Notes: generated from the letters alone by a model not told the origin. A DNA stretch of 64,000 nucleotides from Vibrio sp. RE86 (GCF_013114545.1 NZ_VTXI01000023.1:1-64000), one strand, 5' to 3'. Positions 52,659-62,326 are shown, counted from the stretch's first letter. A program made the numbers and translations.

Positions 52659-53576
52659 TTAGATGTATTCTATCAGCGCGGCTTGAGTCGGCAGTGCAGT
52701 CATTGCCCCTTTTTGTGTCGTCGCCAATGCGCCACAGCCATTTGCCCAATTGACGGCGGTTTCAATGCCCTGCGTGCTTGCCCACTCATTATCTTGAGAG
52801 AGCTTCGCTAGTAAACCACCAACGAACGCATCGCCCGCGCCTGTTGTATCGACAGGCTTAACCGCTTGTCCTGAGATAAGGCGTTGCTCTTTATTAAAGA
52901 CGACGAGTGCGCCCTTAGCACCTTGAGTAATCAGAACCAGCGTATTGTTGTAGTTCTCTATAGCGGCAAGACCGGCTTCTAATGAATCACAATCGGTTAA
53001 GAACATCAGTTCATCGTCAGAAAACTTCACCACATCAGCAAGCGCGATAGCTTCGTTAACCACAGGCTTTAGCTCTTCAGGATTTGCCCATACTTCCTCG
53101 CGAAGGTTAGGGTCAAAGCTAACAAAGCCGCCAGCTTCTTTGATCTGTTTCATTGCTGTTAGTGTCGAGCTGCGGCTTGGTTCGTTGGCCAAAGCAATCG
53201 AACACACATGCAGCCACTCACCAGCGTTGAATTGAGGAATGTCTTCTGTTCGTAGGAATTGATCAGCACTCGGTTTGACCATAAAGGTAAAGCTGCGCTC
53301 TCCTGAATCATCAAGGTCAACAATCACAGTTGAAGTACGTTGCGCATCATCAAGCAGCATGTGCTTGGTATCGACGTTTTCGCTGCTCAATGTTTGTTTC
53401 ATAAAACGACCCAGAGGATCTTGTCCAACGCGGCCAAAAAATGCGGTATCGCCACCTAAACGAGCAATCGCAACCGCGACGTTAGCGGGGGCACCACCTG
53501 GGCATTTTAGATACGTTGACTCTGTATCTGGAATTAGGTCAACGACGGCATCACCTGTTACCCAAACTCTGTTCAT
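52659..53576 (-). CDS. scrK: Fructokinase, PfkB family
   Basis: A 305-residue sugar kinase that should phosphorylate the fructose released by ScrB. It has the PfkB signatures: GGAPANVAVAIARLGG (residues about 27-42) and DTTGAGDAFVGGLLA near residue 245, with catalytic Asp249. The size and neighbours fit ScrK rather than a ribokinase or 1-phosphofructokinase. It is divergent from a Cra-like regulator, and a Cra-like site lies about 40 bases before its start. Confidence 0.9.
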   Translation of the reverse strand: MNRVWVTGDAVVDLIPDTESTYLKCPGGAPANVAVAIARLGGDTAFFGRVGQDPLGRFMKQTLSSENVDTKHMLLDDAQRTSTVIVDLDDSGERSFTFMVKPSADQFLRTEDIPQFNAGEWLHVCSIALANEPSRSSTLTAMKQIKEAGGFVSFDPNLREEVWANPEELKPVVNEAIALADVVKFSDDELMFLTDCDSLEAGLAAIENYNNTLVLITQGAKGALVVFNKEQRLISGQAVKPVDTTGAGDAFVGGLLAKLSQDNEWASTQGIETAVNWANGCGALATTQKGAMTALPTQAALIEYI

Positions 53577-53617
53577 CTTACTTACCTCAATTGATTTTGA
53601 ACTTGGTTGGATTATAT

Positions 53618-53635
53618 AGCTAAAACGATTTAGCT
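53618..53635. promoter_or_regulatory. Candidate Cra-like operator before scrK
   Basis: AGCTAAAACGATTTAGCT, a dyad with two central mismatches and central CG. The core GCTAAAACGATTTAGC is close to Cra-type sites (GCTGAA-CG-TTCAGC form). It lies between scrK and the Cra-like gene. Confidence 0.55.
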
Positions 53636-53812
53636 TTCTATCTGTTTAGCGTTATAATGGCGTAAATCGCAGGAAAGTGTGATCGACAACGATCTTTTTA
53701 GTCTCCCTTGAGGATCAACTTTCTATTGATGGGCTTCGTCGTATCATAGTGAGTAATAGTCGCGACGATACAACGCACTGACTTCAAAATTTGAAGTCGA
53801 AATAGGGAAAGA

Positions 53813-54811
53813 ATGACAAACAAAAAGTTTAAATTGGCTGACATCGCAGAGCTTGCCGGGGTTTCTAAGTCGACGGTGAGTTTCGTGCTCAATGGTCACG
53901 CAAAGAAACATCGAATCAATGAAGAGACAGTGAAAAAGGTTGAAGCGATCGCTTTTGCTCACAACTATTCGCCAAGTATCTATGCCCGTGCACTCAAATC
54001 GAAACAAACCTATACGGCAGGTTTGGTCATTCCTGATCTGGCGAACATGGGTTTTGCGCGTATTGCGAAAAGTCTCGAACTGCTGTGTCGCCGCAGTGGC
54101 TACCAACTATTGATTGCGTCGTCTGAAGATAACCCAGAGCTAGAACAACAAGCGATTCAAAGCTTAGTGGATCGGCAAGTTGACGTGTTGCTGATCGCAA
54201 CCTCCATGACTGAAGAGCGATTCTTTCATCAAGTTAAACAGACGACGCCCTTGATTCTGTTTGACCGAGTGATTGATGATAGTGCGTTTATCAACATAAA
54301 GACCGATGCATCGAGTGCCACGCAACAAGTCGTGGCCAAGTTAGTCGATGGGGTAAGTGAATGTGTCTACATTGGTGGTCAGCTGGACCTTTCCCCAAGC
54401 CGTGATCGTTTTGCAGGCTACCTCGCTGGATTAGAGCAAAGTGGGGTGCCTTATAACCCGAACAATGTTTTCAACAAAGATTACCAACCATCTTCGGGCT
54501 ATGAGATGATGGAGCAGGTGATGGAGAAGTTAGGGCGTAGGCCTGAAGCGATTTTCACCGCGTCTTATTCGTTGTTGGAAGGGGTACTGCGTTACCTCAC
54601 GGAGCACGACTTACTGGATACGTCCGTCAGGCTAGCAACGTTTGATAACTATGACATTCTAGACTGCTTACCGGTTAAAATAGATTCGGTCGAGCAAGAT
54701 TGCGAGCTGATCGCCAATGCTCTGTTTGAGGCAGGGAAATCTCTGCTTAATGAACCAAACCGTAAAGCGGAATGCTTGGTCTTTCCTGCAAAAATCCACA
54801 GCCGACGTTAA
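53813..54811 (+). CDS. LacI-family regulator, Cra (FruR)-like
   Basis: A 332-residue regulator. The HTH is at residues 7-30 (KLADIAELAGVSKSTVSFVLNG). The ligand domain contains GLVIPDLANMGFARIAKSLELLCRRSGYQLLIASSEDNPELEQQAIQSLVDRQVD, which follows E. coli Cra closely in spacing and residues. Cra responds to fructose-1-phosphate; this may do the same or sense another fructose derivative. It faces scrK, and matching operator-like dyads lie in this gap and between scrA and scrR. A truncated GntR remnant begins three bases after its stop. Confidence 0.82.
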   Translation: MTNKKFKLADIAELAGVSKSTVSFVLNGHAKKHRINEETVKKVEAIAFAHNYSPSIYARALKSKQTYTAGLVIPDLANMGFARIAKSLELLCRRSGYQLLIASSEDNPELEQQAIQSLVDRQVDVLLIATSMTEERFFHQVKQTTPLILFDRVIDDSAFINIKTDASSATQQVVAKLVDGVSECVYIGGQLDLSPSRDRFAGYLAGLEQSGVPYNPNNVFNKDYQPSSGYEMMEQVMEKLGRRPEAIFTASYSLLEGVLRYLTEHDLLDTSVRLATFDNYDILDCLPVKIDSVEQDCELIANALFEAGKSLLNEPNRKAECLVFPAKIHSRR

Positions 54812-54814
54812 ACC

Positions 54815-54970
54815 ATGAAAGAGTTACATAAACACCAATCATTACCTTTGTATCTGCAAGTTGCACAAGACCTCATGCACCCGATTGAGTCTGGTGCTTA
54901 CCCTGCAGGGCACCGTCTTCCCTCTGATAACCAGCTTGTATTTAACTTGTATCAATCTAATACACGTTGA
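54815..54970 (+). pseudogene. Truncated GntR-family regulator remnant
   Basis: A 51-residue frame whose product reads as the first part of a GntR winged helix: LPLYLQVAQDLMHPIESG, YPAGHRLPSDNQL, and NLYQSNTR, then a stop where the recognition helix should continue. GntR proteins need about 180 more residues. No continuation is recognisable in the other two frames downstream, so this is a decayed or cut-off gene rather than a simple frameshift. It starts three bases after the Cra-like stop. Confidence 0.65.
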
Positions 54971-55299
54971 ATATAGGTTGTTATATTTTGTGCTCTTAGG
55001 AGAAGAACAAAGGGCAAGAGATCCAAAAGCTTTGCTTGATCGGTTATTGATAATGTGATCAATATCTGCTTTGTATGATTAATTTACGCTTTCAATGATT
55101 ATTTTCGTGAGCAGTAAATCACTAATTTATAATATATTTAAAAATAATGATTTTATCGTTAAATATCCAAACATCCACAAGTCGATGAATTACATAAATA
55201 ACAACGTTGTCAATAGGTAAAATTCGGCACAAGGTCTCAATCTTGAAAATATAAGCAACGGATATTAGCTTTTTAAGCGACGTTGGTTAGTGCAACAAT
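54971..55299. other. AT-rich intergenic region after the GntR remnant
   Basis: About 330 bases, very AT-rich in the middle (55080-55200). A short frame ending near 55058 has no supported start. It must hold the promoter of the repeat lipoprotein gene; no clear motif seen. Confidence 0.4.
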
Positions 55300-57006
55300 A
55301 TGGATATTCAAATGAGACTCAACTCTATCTCGCTGGCTCTTTGGCTAGCTGGTGCAATCGTGCTGTCAGGATGCCACGATGATAGCACCACTGTGTCAGG
55401 AAGCCCTAGCGATCCTGCAACTCCCAGTACCCCTTCAAATACCACAAGTTACAGTGTGACTGCCATCGATGGATATCTGCGTAATGCTCGGGTGTGGCTT
55501 GATCTGAACGGTAACTACCTTCTCGATGACGGTGAACCTAATGCGATTTCAGGCAACGGTGGTGTCGCAGACCTTGACGTAACAGGGATCGACAACCCAG
55601 AACAATACCCGGTTGTTGTTCAAGCGATCGCTGGACAAACCGTTGACGAAGATGAACCCAATATTACCGTTTCGGATGACTACATGATGTCCGCGCCACC
55701 AGGCGAAACAGACGTCACACCGCTTTCGACTTTAGTGCATGTTCTTGTTGAGCAAAATACCACGGACTCTGACGATGCTGCTGCCATTGAGGCTGCGAAA
55801 CAAGCGGCGATACAACAGGTTGCCGACCAGCTTGGGTTGGATGAGAACCAGATCTTAGGTGATTTTGTTGAGTCAGGCGTACAAGCTGCTGCTTATGCTG
55901 CTGAGAATTTAGTGGATTCTAACGTGCTTCCTTCGACACCGGCTGAACTGGAACAAGTTGCCGAAAATGAGTCTGAAGGGACCAAGTTTTTCTCTGTCAC
56001 CGCGTCAGTGAATAATGAGATTAAGAAAAAGATTGAAGAGGTGGCTGGAGACAACAGCAAGACATTCGACAATGTAGGTGGCGCTACCGATGGTGTCGAT
56101 TTTTCAAGCGATACTGATAATGACGGTGTGCCGAACGACCTCGATGATTTCCCTAATGATCCGACTGAAAGCCTTGACTCTGATGGTGATGGTACTGGTA
56201 ACAACGCTGATCTCAATGATGATACGGTGAATGGTCAAGATGATATTTACCCCGACGAGATAGATGCTTTTCCAACCGATAGCTCGCGAGCAGGTGACCA
56301 TGATTCAGACGGTGTTGACAGTATTGACGACGCATTCCCGAAAGATGGGACTGAATGGAACGACAACGACAGCGACGGTTATGGGGATAACATTGATGCA
56401 TTTGACGAAGACCCATCAGAATGGGCAGATGCCGATAGCGATGGATATGGAGACAATCAAGACCCGTTCGATGACGACCCAACAGAATGGGCAGATGCCG
56501 ATAATGACGGTTATGGTGACAACCAAGATCTCTTTGATGACGATCCGACCGAGTGGGCGGATGGTGATAATGATGGTTTAGGTGATAACGAAGACGACCA
56601 GTACCTAAATGATACCGACAATGATGGTTACAGTAACGATGTCGACGAGTTTCCGACGGACTCAACAGAGTGGGCTGACGCTGACGATGACGGTTTAGGT
56701 GATAACGAAGACGATCAATATCCGAATGACTCTGATAATGATGGTTATACCAACGATGTTGATGAATTTCCTAACGACCCTACTGAATGGGTTGACGCGG
56801 ATAACGATGGCTTAGGGGACAACGAAGATGATCAATTCCCAGGCGATGCGGATAACGATGGTATTGCCGATGACAGCGATAACTGCTTAACGACACCAAA
56901 CGCAGATCAAGCCGATGGAGACGGTGATGGGCTTGGCGATGCTTGTGACTCTAATGCTGCGTTAACGTGGGACAACACCAATTGGGATGATGCGACTTGG
57001 CAGTAG
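55300..57006 (+). CDS. Lipoprotein with thrombospondin-type-3 calcium-binding repeats
   Basis: A 568-residue envelope protein. A lipobox VLSGC (Cys25) follows the signal sequence; a Ser/Thr/Pro linker follows that. Residues about 50-260 form a mixed domain, with a Dystroglycan-like or carboxypeptidase-regulatory start (AIDGYLRNARVWLDLNGN). Residues about 268-550 are about ten to twelve Asp-rich repeats with the consensus DxDNDGxGDNxDxFPxDPTEWADA, a calcium-binding TSP3 pattern, ending in a CLTTPNADQADGDGDGLGDAC disulfide unit. Start could also be the ATG at 55312. The next gene lies 36 bases away. Confidence 0.8.
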   Translation: MDIQMRLNSISLALWLAGAIVLSGCHDDSTTVSGSPSDPATPSTPSNTTSYSVTAIDGYLRNARVWLDLNGNYLLDDGEPNAISGNGGVADLDVTGIDNPEQYPVVVQAIAGQTVDEDEPNITVSDDYMMSAPPGETDVTPLSTLVHVLVEQNTTDSDDAAAIEAAKQAAIQQVADQLGLDENQILGDFVESGVQAAAYAAENLVDSNVLPSTPAELEQVAENESEGTKFFSVTASVNNEIKKKIEEVAGDNSKTFDNVGGATDGVDFSSDTDNDGVPNDLDDFPNDPTESLDSDGDGTGNNADLNDDTVNGQDDIYPDEIDAFPTDSSRAGDHDSDGVDSIDDAFPKDGTEWNDNDSDGYGDNIDAFDEDPSEWADADSDGYGDNQDPFDDDPTEWADADNDGYGDNQDLFDDDPTEWADGDNDGLGDNEDDQYLNDTDNDGYSNDVDEFPTDSTEWADADDDGLGDNEDDQYPNDSDNDGYTNDVDEFPNDPTEWVDADNDGLGDNEDDQFPGDADNDGIADDSDNCLTTPNADQADGDGDGLGDACDSNAALTWDNTNWDDATWQ

Positions 57007-57042
57007 CCGACTCGGTTAAACGGAATTGAAAGGATAATTAAC

Positions 57043-58200
57043 ATGAAATACATAAACACAACTTGGTTGGCTACTAGCATCAGTTTGATTTTAGCCTCTT
57101 CGGCGTCGGCTGCAGTACCGAATACATTCAGCTCAGGAACACCTGCACTGGCAAGTGAGGTCAATGAGAACTTTTCAGATTTGGATACGCGTGTGTCTGA
57201 TTTAGAAAACTCGGCAACCGATGCATACACGACGGTTGGCGTCGACTGTGATGATGATTCGACGGCACTAGCGACGGCACTTGAGGATTCACGTAATACC
57301 TCTACTCGTACCACCTATAACATTACAGGTACGTGTGATGCAGTTGAAATCACTCGCAACGATGTACGAATTGACGGTGGAGGTACAGCGTCAATTGCTG
57401 CGTTCGACGACCCTGATTGGGATGGAGAATCAGTATTTATTGACGGTCAATCAAATGTTCGCCTGCAGAATCTAACGTTAGAGGGCACGGTAATAGCCCG
57501 CAATAATTCCAATGTTCGTTTCGAAAATGTGGTGTTGCCGACAGGGGTACCGGACGGTGATGAGTATGTGATTAACGTTGATATTCGAACTTCTTACCTG
57601 CGTATCAATGGCGGGTCGATCAATAACCTAGCTCTACGCGCAAGTAGAAACTCGACAGTAGATGTTAAAGATAGCGTGACAGGTAGTGCAGACCAAGTGA
57701 TGTCTGATGTGAATTCGTCTGTTGTGATTGATAATGACACAGTGAACCTGGGTATCGTAGAAGCGATTGGCAGCTCATTCATCTTCGCAAATGCGATTAA
57801 CGCATCGAAAGTCGTATCTGAAGGAGGTTCTGTTGTGGAAGCGGATGCGATGACAGTCTCAGGCAATATCGAAGCTTATGGAAACTCTCGCTTGGCGGTT
57901 TGGGGCGATGCGTCAGTTACCGGTGAAGTGTTGGTATCGAAAAACAGTTCATTCAGTGTTTCTGATGGAGGTGGTTTAACTGCAAGTACACTCGAGTGTC
58001 AGTTTGGCTCAACGTTTGATATTGAAGGGGATGTGGATCTAACAGGTACCTTTGATTGGGATAACTATATTTCCCTTAATCTGCACCAAAGCTGCCATGG
58101 TCAAATTGGTGGCACGTTCAATGAGTACTTTGGCATTGATAACCACTCAACATTGATTGATGGAAACTGGACTACGATTGATCCACCGGCTATTCCTTAA
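57043..58200 (+). CDS. Secreted repeat protein, predicted beta-helix or beta-solenoid
   Basis: A 385-residue exported protein with a signal peptide cut after ASSASA. Just after it is VPNTFSSGTPALASEVNENFSDLDTRVSDLE, a short motif and coiled coil found at the N-terminus of several marine bacterial surface proteins. The rest alternates short strands and turns (VRLQNLTLEGTVIARNNSNVRFENVVL) as in right-handed beta-helices. Four Cys may pair. AAGGATAA precedes the start. It follows the TSP3 lipoprotein after 36 bases, so the two may form one surface system. Its last 11 bases overlap the convergent gene. Confidence 0.65.
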   Translation: MKYINTTWLATSISLILASSASAAVPNTFSSGTPALASEVNENFSDLDTRVSDLENSATDAYTTVGVDCDDDSTALATALEDSRNTSTRTTYNITGTCDAVEITRNDVRIDGGGTASIAAFDDPDWDGESVFIDGQSNVRLQNLTLEGTVIARNNSNVRFENVVLPTGVPDGDEYVINVDIRTSYLRINGGSINNLALRASRNSTVDVKDSVTGSADQVMSDVNSSVVIDNDTVNLGIVEAIGSSFIFANAINASKVVSEGGSVVEADAMTVSGNIEAYGNSRLAVWGDASVTGEVLVSKNSSFSVSDGGGLTASTLECQFGSTFDIEGDVDLTGTFDWDNYISLNLHQSCHGQIGGTFNEYFGIDNHSTLIDGNWTTIDPPAIP

Positions 58201-58639
58201 TCAGAATACCAGCGGCATTGAACCGAGCTAACGGCTCACGTTCTGTACTTTGATACCAAGAAGCTGGCATTGCGTTTTGCAAGCCAGCTTTTTTAAGCAC
58301 TTGAAGTTCCGATTTCGAAATCACTACATAGTCTAAAAGCGAGTCGAGTAGACGTCGGGCGCGCTGTAGAGTTAAGTCACCATCTCGCCAATAGCGTTTG
58401 AGTTCACCAATCACAACCGCTAAAGGAACGATAGGCTCAAGCGCTGAACTCGCTATTGATTCAAAACCTTTTGAACGAGGGGCATGCTTGCGCGCACTTT
58501 CCCAATCGGGCTTATCTTGTTTAGTCACGTAACCACATCGATAGCAGTAGTAGCTAAAAAGGAAACGCTCTATTTGATGCCAGCGTTCCGCTCTTACTTC
58601 TAAAAAGATGTGTTCCAGTTCTAAATCCAGATCGTTCAT
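58190..58639 (-). CDS. Conserved hypothetical protein
   Basis: A 149-residue soluble, helix-rich protein. It has CYRCGYV near residue 33 that resembles one half of a zinc finger, but only two Cys are there. The C-terminal part (QVLKKAGLQNAMPASWYQSTEREPLARFNAAGILIKE) looks conserved-type. No family recognised. It ends 11 bases inside the convergent secreted-protein gene. Confidence 0.55.
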   Translation of the reverse strand: MNDLDLELEHIFLEVRAERWHQIERFLFSYYCYRCGYVTKQDKPDWESARKHAPRSKGFESIASSALEPIVPLAVVIGELKRYWRDGDLTLQRARRLLDSLLDYVVISKSELQVLKKAGLQNAMPASWYQSTEREPLARFNAAGILIKE

Positions 58640-58675
58640 GGTCGGCCTCTCGAATAAGGAATGAGAGTCTAACGC

Positions 58676-60016
58676 TTAGCTCGCGGCCATCGCAAGCGGA
58701 TCTGAATAGCGCTTCTTGTTAATCGCAACCAAGAGTTGAGCAAGTAACAGTACACCAGTGACCCCTAGGCCGATCCCGATCCCGCCCCAAATGCCGGCCA
58801 ACTCGAATTTTGGCATTAGATACCAAGCCGCTGGTAGACCAAATGCCCAGTAACCAATTGCCGTCATGATGGTTGGGCCCATGACTATCTTCATTCCACG
58901 CAGCAAGTTAATTGCTAACAGCTGCCATGCATCCACAATAAACGATAGTGCGACAACCCAAAGCACCATGGTTAGCAAGTGAGTCAGCTCTGCATCAAGG
59001 TTGAACAGTCCTGCGATAAATTCAGGCCACAACATGAATCCTCCGGCTAAGATGACGCTAATGACGGTAGTAATGCCGAAGCTTCTTAGTGCGGTGCGCT
59101 TAATGCCATCGTAGTTTTCAGCGCCAAAGTCTTGCCCAACTAGAATCGCAGCGGCTTGAGAGAAGCCAAAGTTTACGTTCCAAGTGAAGCTCAAACATTG
59201 CAGCAGGATTTGGTGCAGGGCTAACGCCGCGATACTGATGGTGCCAGCCATGAGCGTACCACCATAAATTAAACCGTGTTCAAGTAGGGCAGCCAGTGCG
59301 ATAGGTAGACCCATTGCCAACAGGGGGGTAAGTAACGATAGAGAATATTCTTCACGGTTTAGCCACGGAGCAAAGGCCATATATTCAGGGCGCTTGAACA
59401 CCCATACAGCGTAGCCAAGCATAACGATGGTTGCCGCAAGCGCAGTACCAGCACCTAACCCTGCCAAGCCAAAGTCGAGTGAGAACGCAAGTACGTAGCT
59501 AATTGGTACGTTCAAGCTAACTGTCATTAACGACATCACCATAATAGAGCGTACATTGCCAAATGCGCTGGTTAAGCCACGTAACACAAGCAATAACAAA
59601 GACGGTAACATAGCCCACTTAAGTGTATCGACATACTCCATTGCTGGGCCAACGAGATCTGTCGGTTGATTGGCGAGTGCAAGCAGCTGAGGGACGAACA
59701 TAAAGCTGATGGTAAGCACGACGGTCAAAAGGAATGACAGCAGAACTGCACCTTTGACCGCAAAACGGATCTGCTGATTACCGAACTCAGGGCGAGCAAT
59801 ACGCTGGCCATAGGCAATCGCAATTAGATTGGCCACACAGCCAACGGTGCTACCCGCAACGATGAACACAAATGAATAGATAGAGGCACCCAAACCACCT
59901 GCGGCAATGGCAGAGACACTTAATCGCGACATCATCCAGACATCGGTCAATACCAATGCCATAGAGATCATCTGCGAGATAATAAGTGGAATAGCGAGTG
60001 AAAGAATCTTTTTCAT
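58676..60016 (-). CDS. MATE family efflux transporter
   Basis: A 446-residue inner-membrane drug or cation antiporter with 12 membrane segments in two similar halves. It starts LSLAIPLIISQMISMALVLTDVWMMSRLSVSAIAAGGLG, the usual MATE N-terminus, and the second half repeats it (LLAMGLPIALAALLEHGLIYGGTLMAGTISIAALALHQI). The start at 60016 is chosen because GAGGCA precedes it. A LysR regulator is divergent, 104 bases away, and may control it. Confidence 0.9.
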   Translation of the reverse strand: MKKILSLAIPLIISQMISMALVLTDVWMMSRLSVSAIAAGGLGASIYSFVFIVAGSTVGCVANLIAIAYGQRIARPEFGNQQIRFAVKGAVLLSFLLTVVLTISFMFVPQLLALANQPTDLVGPAMEYVDTLKWAMLPSLLLLVLRGLTSAFGNVRSIMVMSLMTVSLNVPISYVLAFSLDFGLAGLGAGTALAATIVMLGYAVWVFKRPEYMAFAPWLNREEYSLSLLTPLLAMGLPIALAALLEHGLIYGGTLMAGTISIAALALHQILLQCLSFTWNVNFGFSQAAAILVGQDFGAENYDGIKRTALRSFGITTVISVILAGGFMLWPEFIAGLFNLDAELTHLLTMVLWVVALSFIVDAWQLLAINLLRGMKIVMGPTIMTAIGYWAFGLPAAWYLMPKFELAGIWGGIGIGLGVTGVLLLAQLLVAINKKRYSDPLAMAAS

Positions 60017-60120
60017 TGTGTGCCTCGTGATCGTTATCACATAAAGGTACGGATTATCCACTTGGCGTTCAAATGACATTTATGCCACTCTTACATGACT
60101 TCAGATCATGCGAGAGCGTT

Positions 60121-61074
60121 ATGAGCCCTTACTCAAATCTTCCTTATTCTCACAATGCTTTAAAAGTATTCGAAGCGGTTGCTCGACTGATGAGTTTTAC
60201 CAATGCGGCGGATGAGCTAAATGTGACGCAAAGTGCTGTAAGTCGTCAGATTAAGCAGCTGGAGGATGAGCTCAATTCGACATTGGTTGTTCGCAAGCAT
60301 CGCGCAATTGAACTGACTTCAAAAGGGAAAGATCTTTATGAGGTATTAAGACAGAATTACCATAACTTAGACTCATTAATCGCTCAGTGGAAAGCACCCG
60401 CTAAAAAGCGCATTGTCATCAAGAGTGCACTCAGCTTCGCGACCCGCGTCTTAATGCCTAATGTTGCTATGCTAAATGAGCGTTACCCCGAGCACGAAAT
60501 TGTGATCATCCCAGCTATCGAGGAAGACCCAGACCTCTTGACTGAAGATTGTGATTTGCTGGTTATCAACTCTAAGCATCGAGAGCTCTACACAGGAAAG
60601 CCCGGGATTACCCTTTTACGAGAGGAGTATATGGCCCCAGTGTATACGGAGCTTCTTTCGGATAAGCAGGTTCAAATTGAAGATCTGCTTAAGCTGCCTC
60701 ATCTTCACGCGACACTTGATCATCAAGATTGGAAACTGTGGCTAAAGAATGCAAACCTAAAAGGTAATAAGCTTGGCCGTGACACCGTTTTCTACAGTTT
60801 GGATTTGGCCTTGAGTGCGTGCCTGGCTGGTCAAGGAGTCACGGTAACGGATCTATTGCTTGTCCTACCTGAACTAGAAAGGCAGTTCTTAAAATGCCCA
60901 CAAGTGATCGCCTTGCAACACAGTGATTGGCAATATTACTGCTATCAGAAAAACCATACCCCGATAGCGAATGAAATCTTAGATTGGCTGGTGGCACAAA
61001 CTCAGCAAGATGTCGCACAGTTGCAGCAACTGTGCGTAAAATTTGGCTGGAGTCGTGAAAAAGTCTCGTTTTAG
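60121..61074 (+). CDS. LysR family transcriptional regulator
   Basis: A 317-residue regulator with the HTH at residues about 10-65 (NALKVFEAVARLMSFTNAADELNVTQSAVSRQIKQLEDEL), then a ligand domain. The pattern resembles GcvA-like members (SFTNAADELNVTQSAVSRQI). The start at 60121 is chosen to begin just before the HTH; the frame is open further upstream but without a ribosome-binding site. It is divergent from the MATE gene and may control it. Confidence 0.85.
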   Translation: MSPYSNLPYSHNALKVFEAVARLMSFTNAADELNVTQSAVSRQIKQLEDELNSTLVVRKHRAIELTSKGKDLYEVLRQNYHNLDSLIAQWKAPAKKRIVIKSALSFATRVLMPNVAMLNERYPEHEIVIIPAIEEDPDLLTEDCDLLVINSKHRELYTGKPGITLLREEYMAPVYTELLSDKQVQIEDLLKLPHLHATLDHQDWKLWLKNANLKGNKLGRDTVFYSLDLALSACLAGQGVTVTDLLLVLPELERQFLKCPQVIALQHSDWQYYCYQKNHTPIANEILDWLVAQTQQDVAQLQQLCVKFGWSREKVSF

Positions 61075-61093
61075 TGCGAGCGCTTATTCGAAA

Positions 61094-62326
61094 TTAGTGG
61101 CTGAGGTTGAAGCTCTGTTTTAGCGTTTTTAGAAAGTCAGCGTCTTCACACATCGCTTTTTCAGGCTCATCGCTAATCTTAGCCACTGGTAGACCATTGC
61201 ACTCGGCGATTTTGACTACCATCGACAGTGGTTGATATTGCTTGTTATCTTCACTCCAGTCACCCATATCATTCGCTAAAAAAGTACCAATGCCAAAACT
61301 GATGTTGGCACGACCTTTAAAGTATTCACAGATCTCTAGCGCGCGATCGAAGTTAAGCCCATCAGTGAAAATCAGTACTTTACTCATTGGGTCGATCCCC
61401 AGAGAAGTATAATGAGCGATCATCTTATCTCCCCAATCAAACGGACTTCCTGAATCGTGTCTTACCCCTGCATAAGCGTTAGCACGTTCAAACGAGAAGT
61501 CTTTGAGGAAAGCGTCAATGCCAATGGTATCGGTTAGCGCAATACCGAGTTTGCCATCAAAGGTAGATTGCCAGAGATCGAGTGCTATTTGTTGAGAGCG
61601 TTCAACCGTTGTGAGGGCTTGGTGAGCCATAAACCACTCGTGCGCCACGGTGCCTATCGGAGTTAGGTCGAATTGTTTCGCTAAATGGTAGTTACTGGTA
61701 CCACTCATCAGTTCGATAGCATGTTGGTTGAAGTATTTCACCATATCATGCTGTACTTGCGCGCTAAATCTGCGTCGGCTCCCCATCTCAGCAAATTGGA
61801 AGTTGGTAATATCTCGTCTTTTTAGTTCAGACTTTAGATTGGCAACCTTATCGGCAAGTACTTTTTCGAATTGAGCGTAAGGGATCTTGTTCCAACGGCG
61901 ACGATTACGAACTTCAGAAATAATGCTCATCACCAAGGTTTCATACAAAATGGTCTCGTGCCATATTCCAGAGATAGACACATTGAGCTGATTGTCTGAG
62001 TGAGAGACTGTCACTTGCTCTTGAGGCTTAAAGCGAAACTCATCAAGGTAGCCGATAAACTCGTTGCCGAGGTAAGGCGCTTTGTCAGCTAAGTACTCAA
62101 GCTCCTGATGGGTAAATTGAAGCTGGGCGAGGTTGTTGATTTCGGCTTTAACCTCTTCTTTCAAGTCTGCCAAACTTTCATCCGAACGCACGATAAGCTC
62201 ATAACGAACTTTTGTATTAGGGTAGTGCGTGTACGCGGCATACATCATGTTGATCTTATAGACATCAAGATCGAGCGCACTTTGGATGATTTGGTTGTTA
62301 AAAAGAGAGGCGGACATTGAGGCCAT
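61094..62326 (-). CDS. pncB: Nicotinate phosphoribosyltransferase
   Basis: PncB joins nicotinate to PRPP with ATP use in the Preiss-Handler NAD salvage route. The 410-residue product has FNNQIIQSALDLDVYKINMMYAAY at the start, the phospho-His segment GTVAHEWFMAHQA, and the product-binding GVRHDSGSPFDWGDK and KVLIFTDGLNFD. A second ATG three codons on (62317) is an equally good start. It is divergent from a nicotinamidase-like gene that would supply its substrate. Confidence 0.93.
   Translation of the reverse strand: MASMSASLFNNQIIQSALDLDVYKINMMYAAYTHYPNTKVRYELIVRSDESLADLKEEVKAEINNLAQLQFTHQELEYLADKAPYLGNEFIGYLDEFRFKPQEQVTVSHSDNQLNVSISGIWHETILYETLVMSIISEVRNRRRWNKIPYAQFEKVLADKVANLKSELKRRDITNFQFAEMGSRRRFSAQVQHDMVKYFNQHAIELMSGTSNYHLAKQFDLTPIGTVAHEWFMAHQALTTVERSQQIALDLWQSTFDGKLGIALTDTIGIDAFLKDFSFERANAYAGVRHDSGSPFDWGDKMIAHYTSLGIDPMSKVLIFTDGLNFDRALEICEYFKGRANISFGIGTFLANDMGDWSEDNKQYQPLSMVVKIAECNGLPVAKISDEPEKAMCEDADFLKTLKQSFNLSH

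Noticed and set aside
55893..56665. Long frames antisense to the TSP3 repeats (His/Arg-rich or Ser-rich)
   Set aside because: They are products of the repeated Asp codons read on the other strand.
55312..57006. A possible CRISPR or satellite array in the repeat region
   Set aside because: The repetition follows codon triplets and gives a clear protein repeat; there are no unique spacers.
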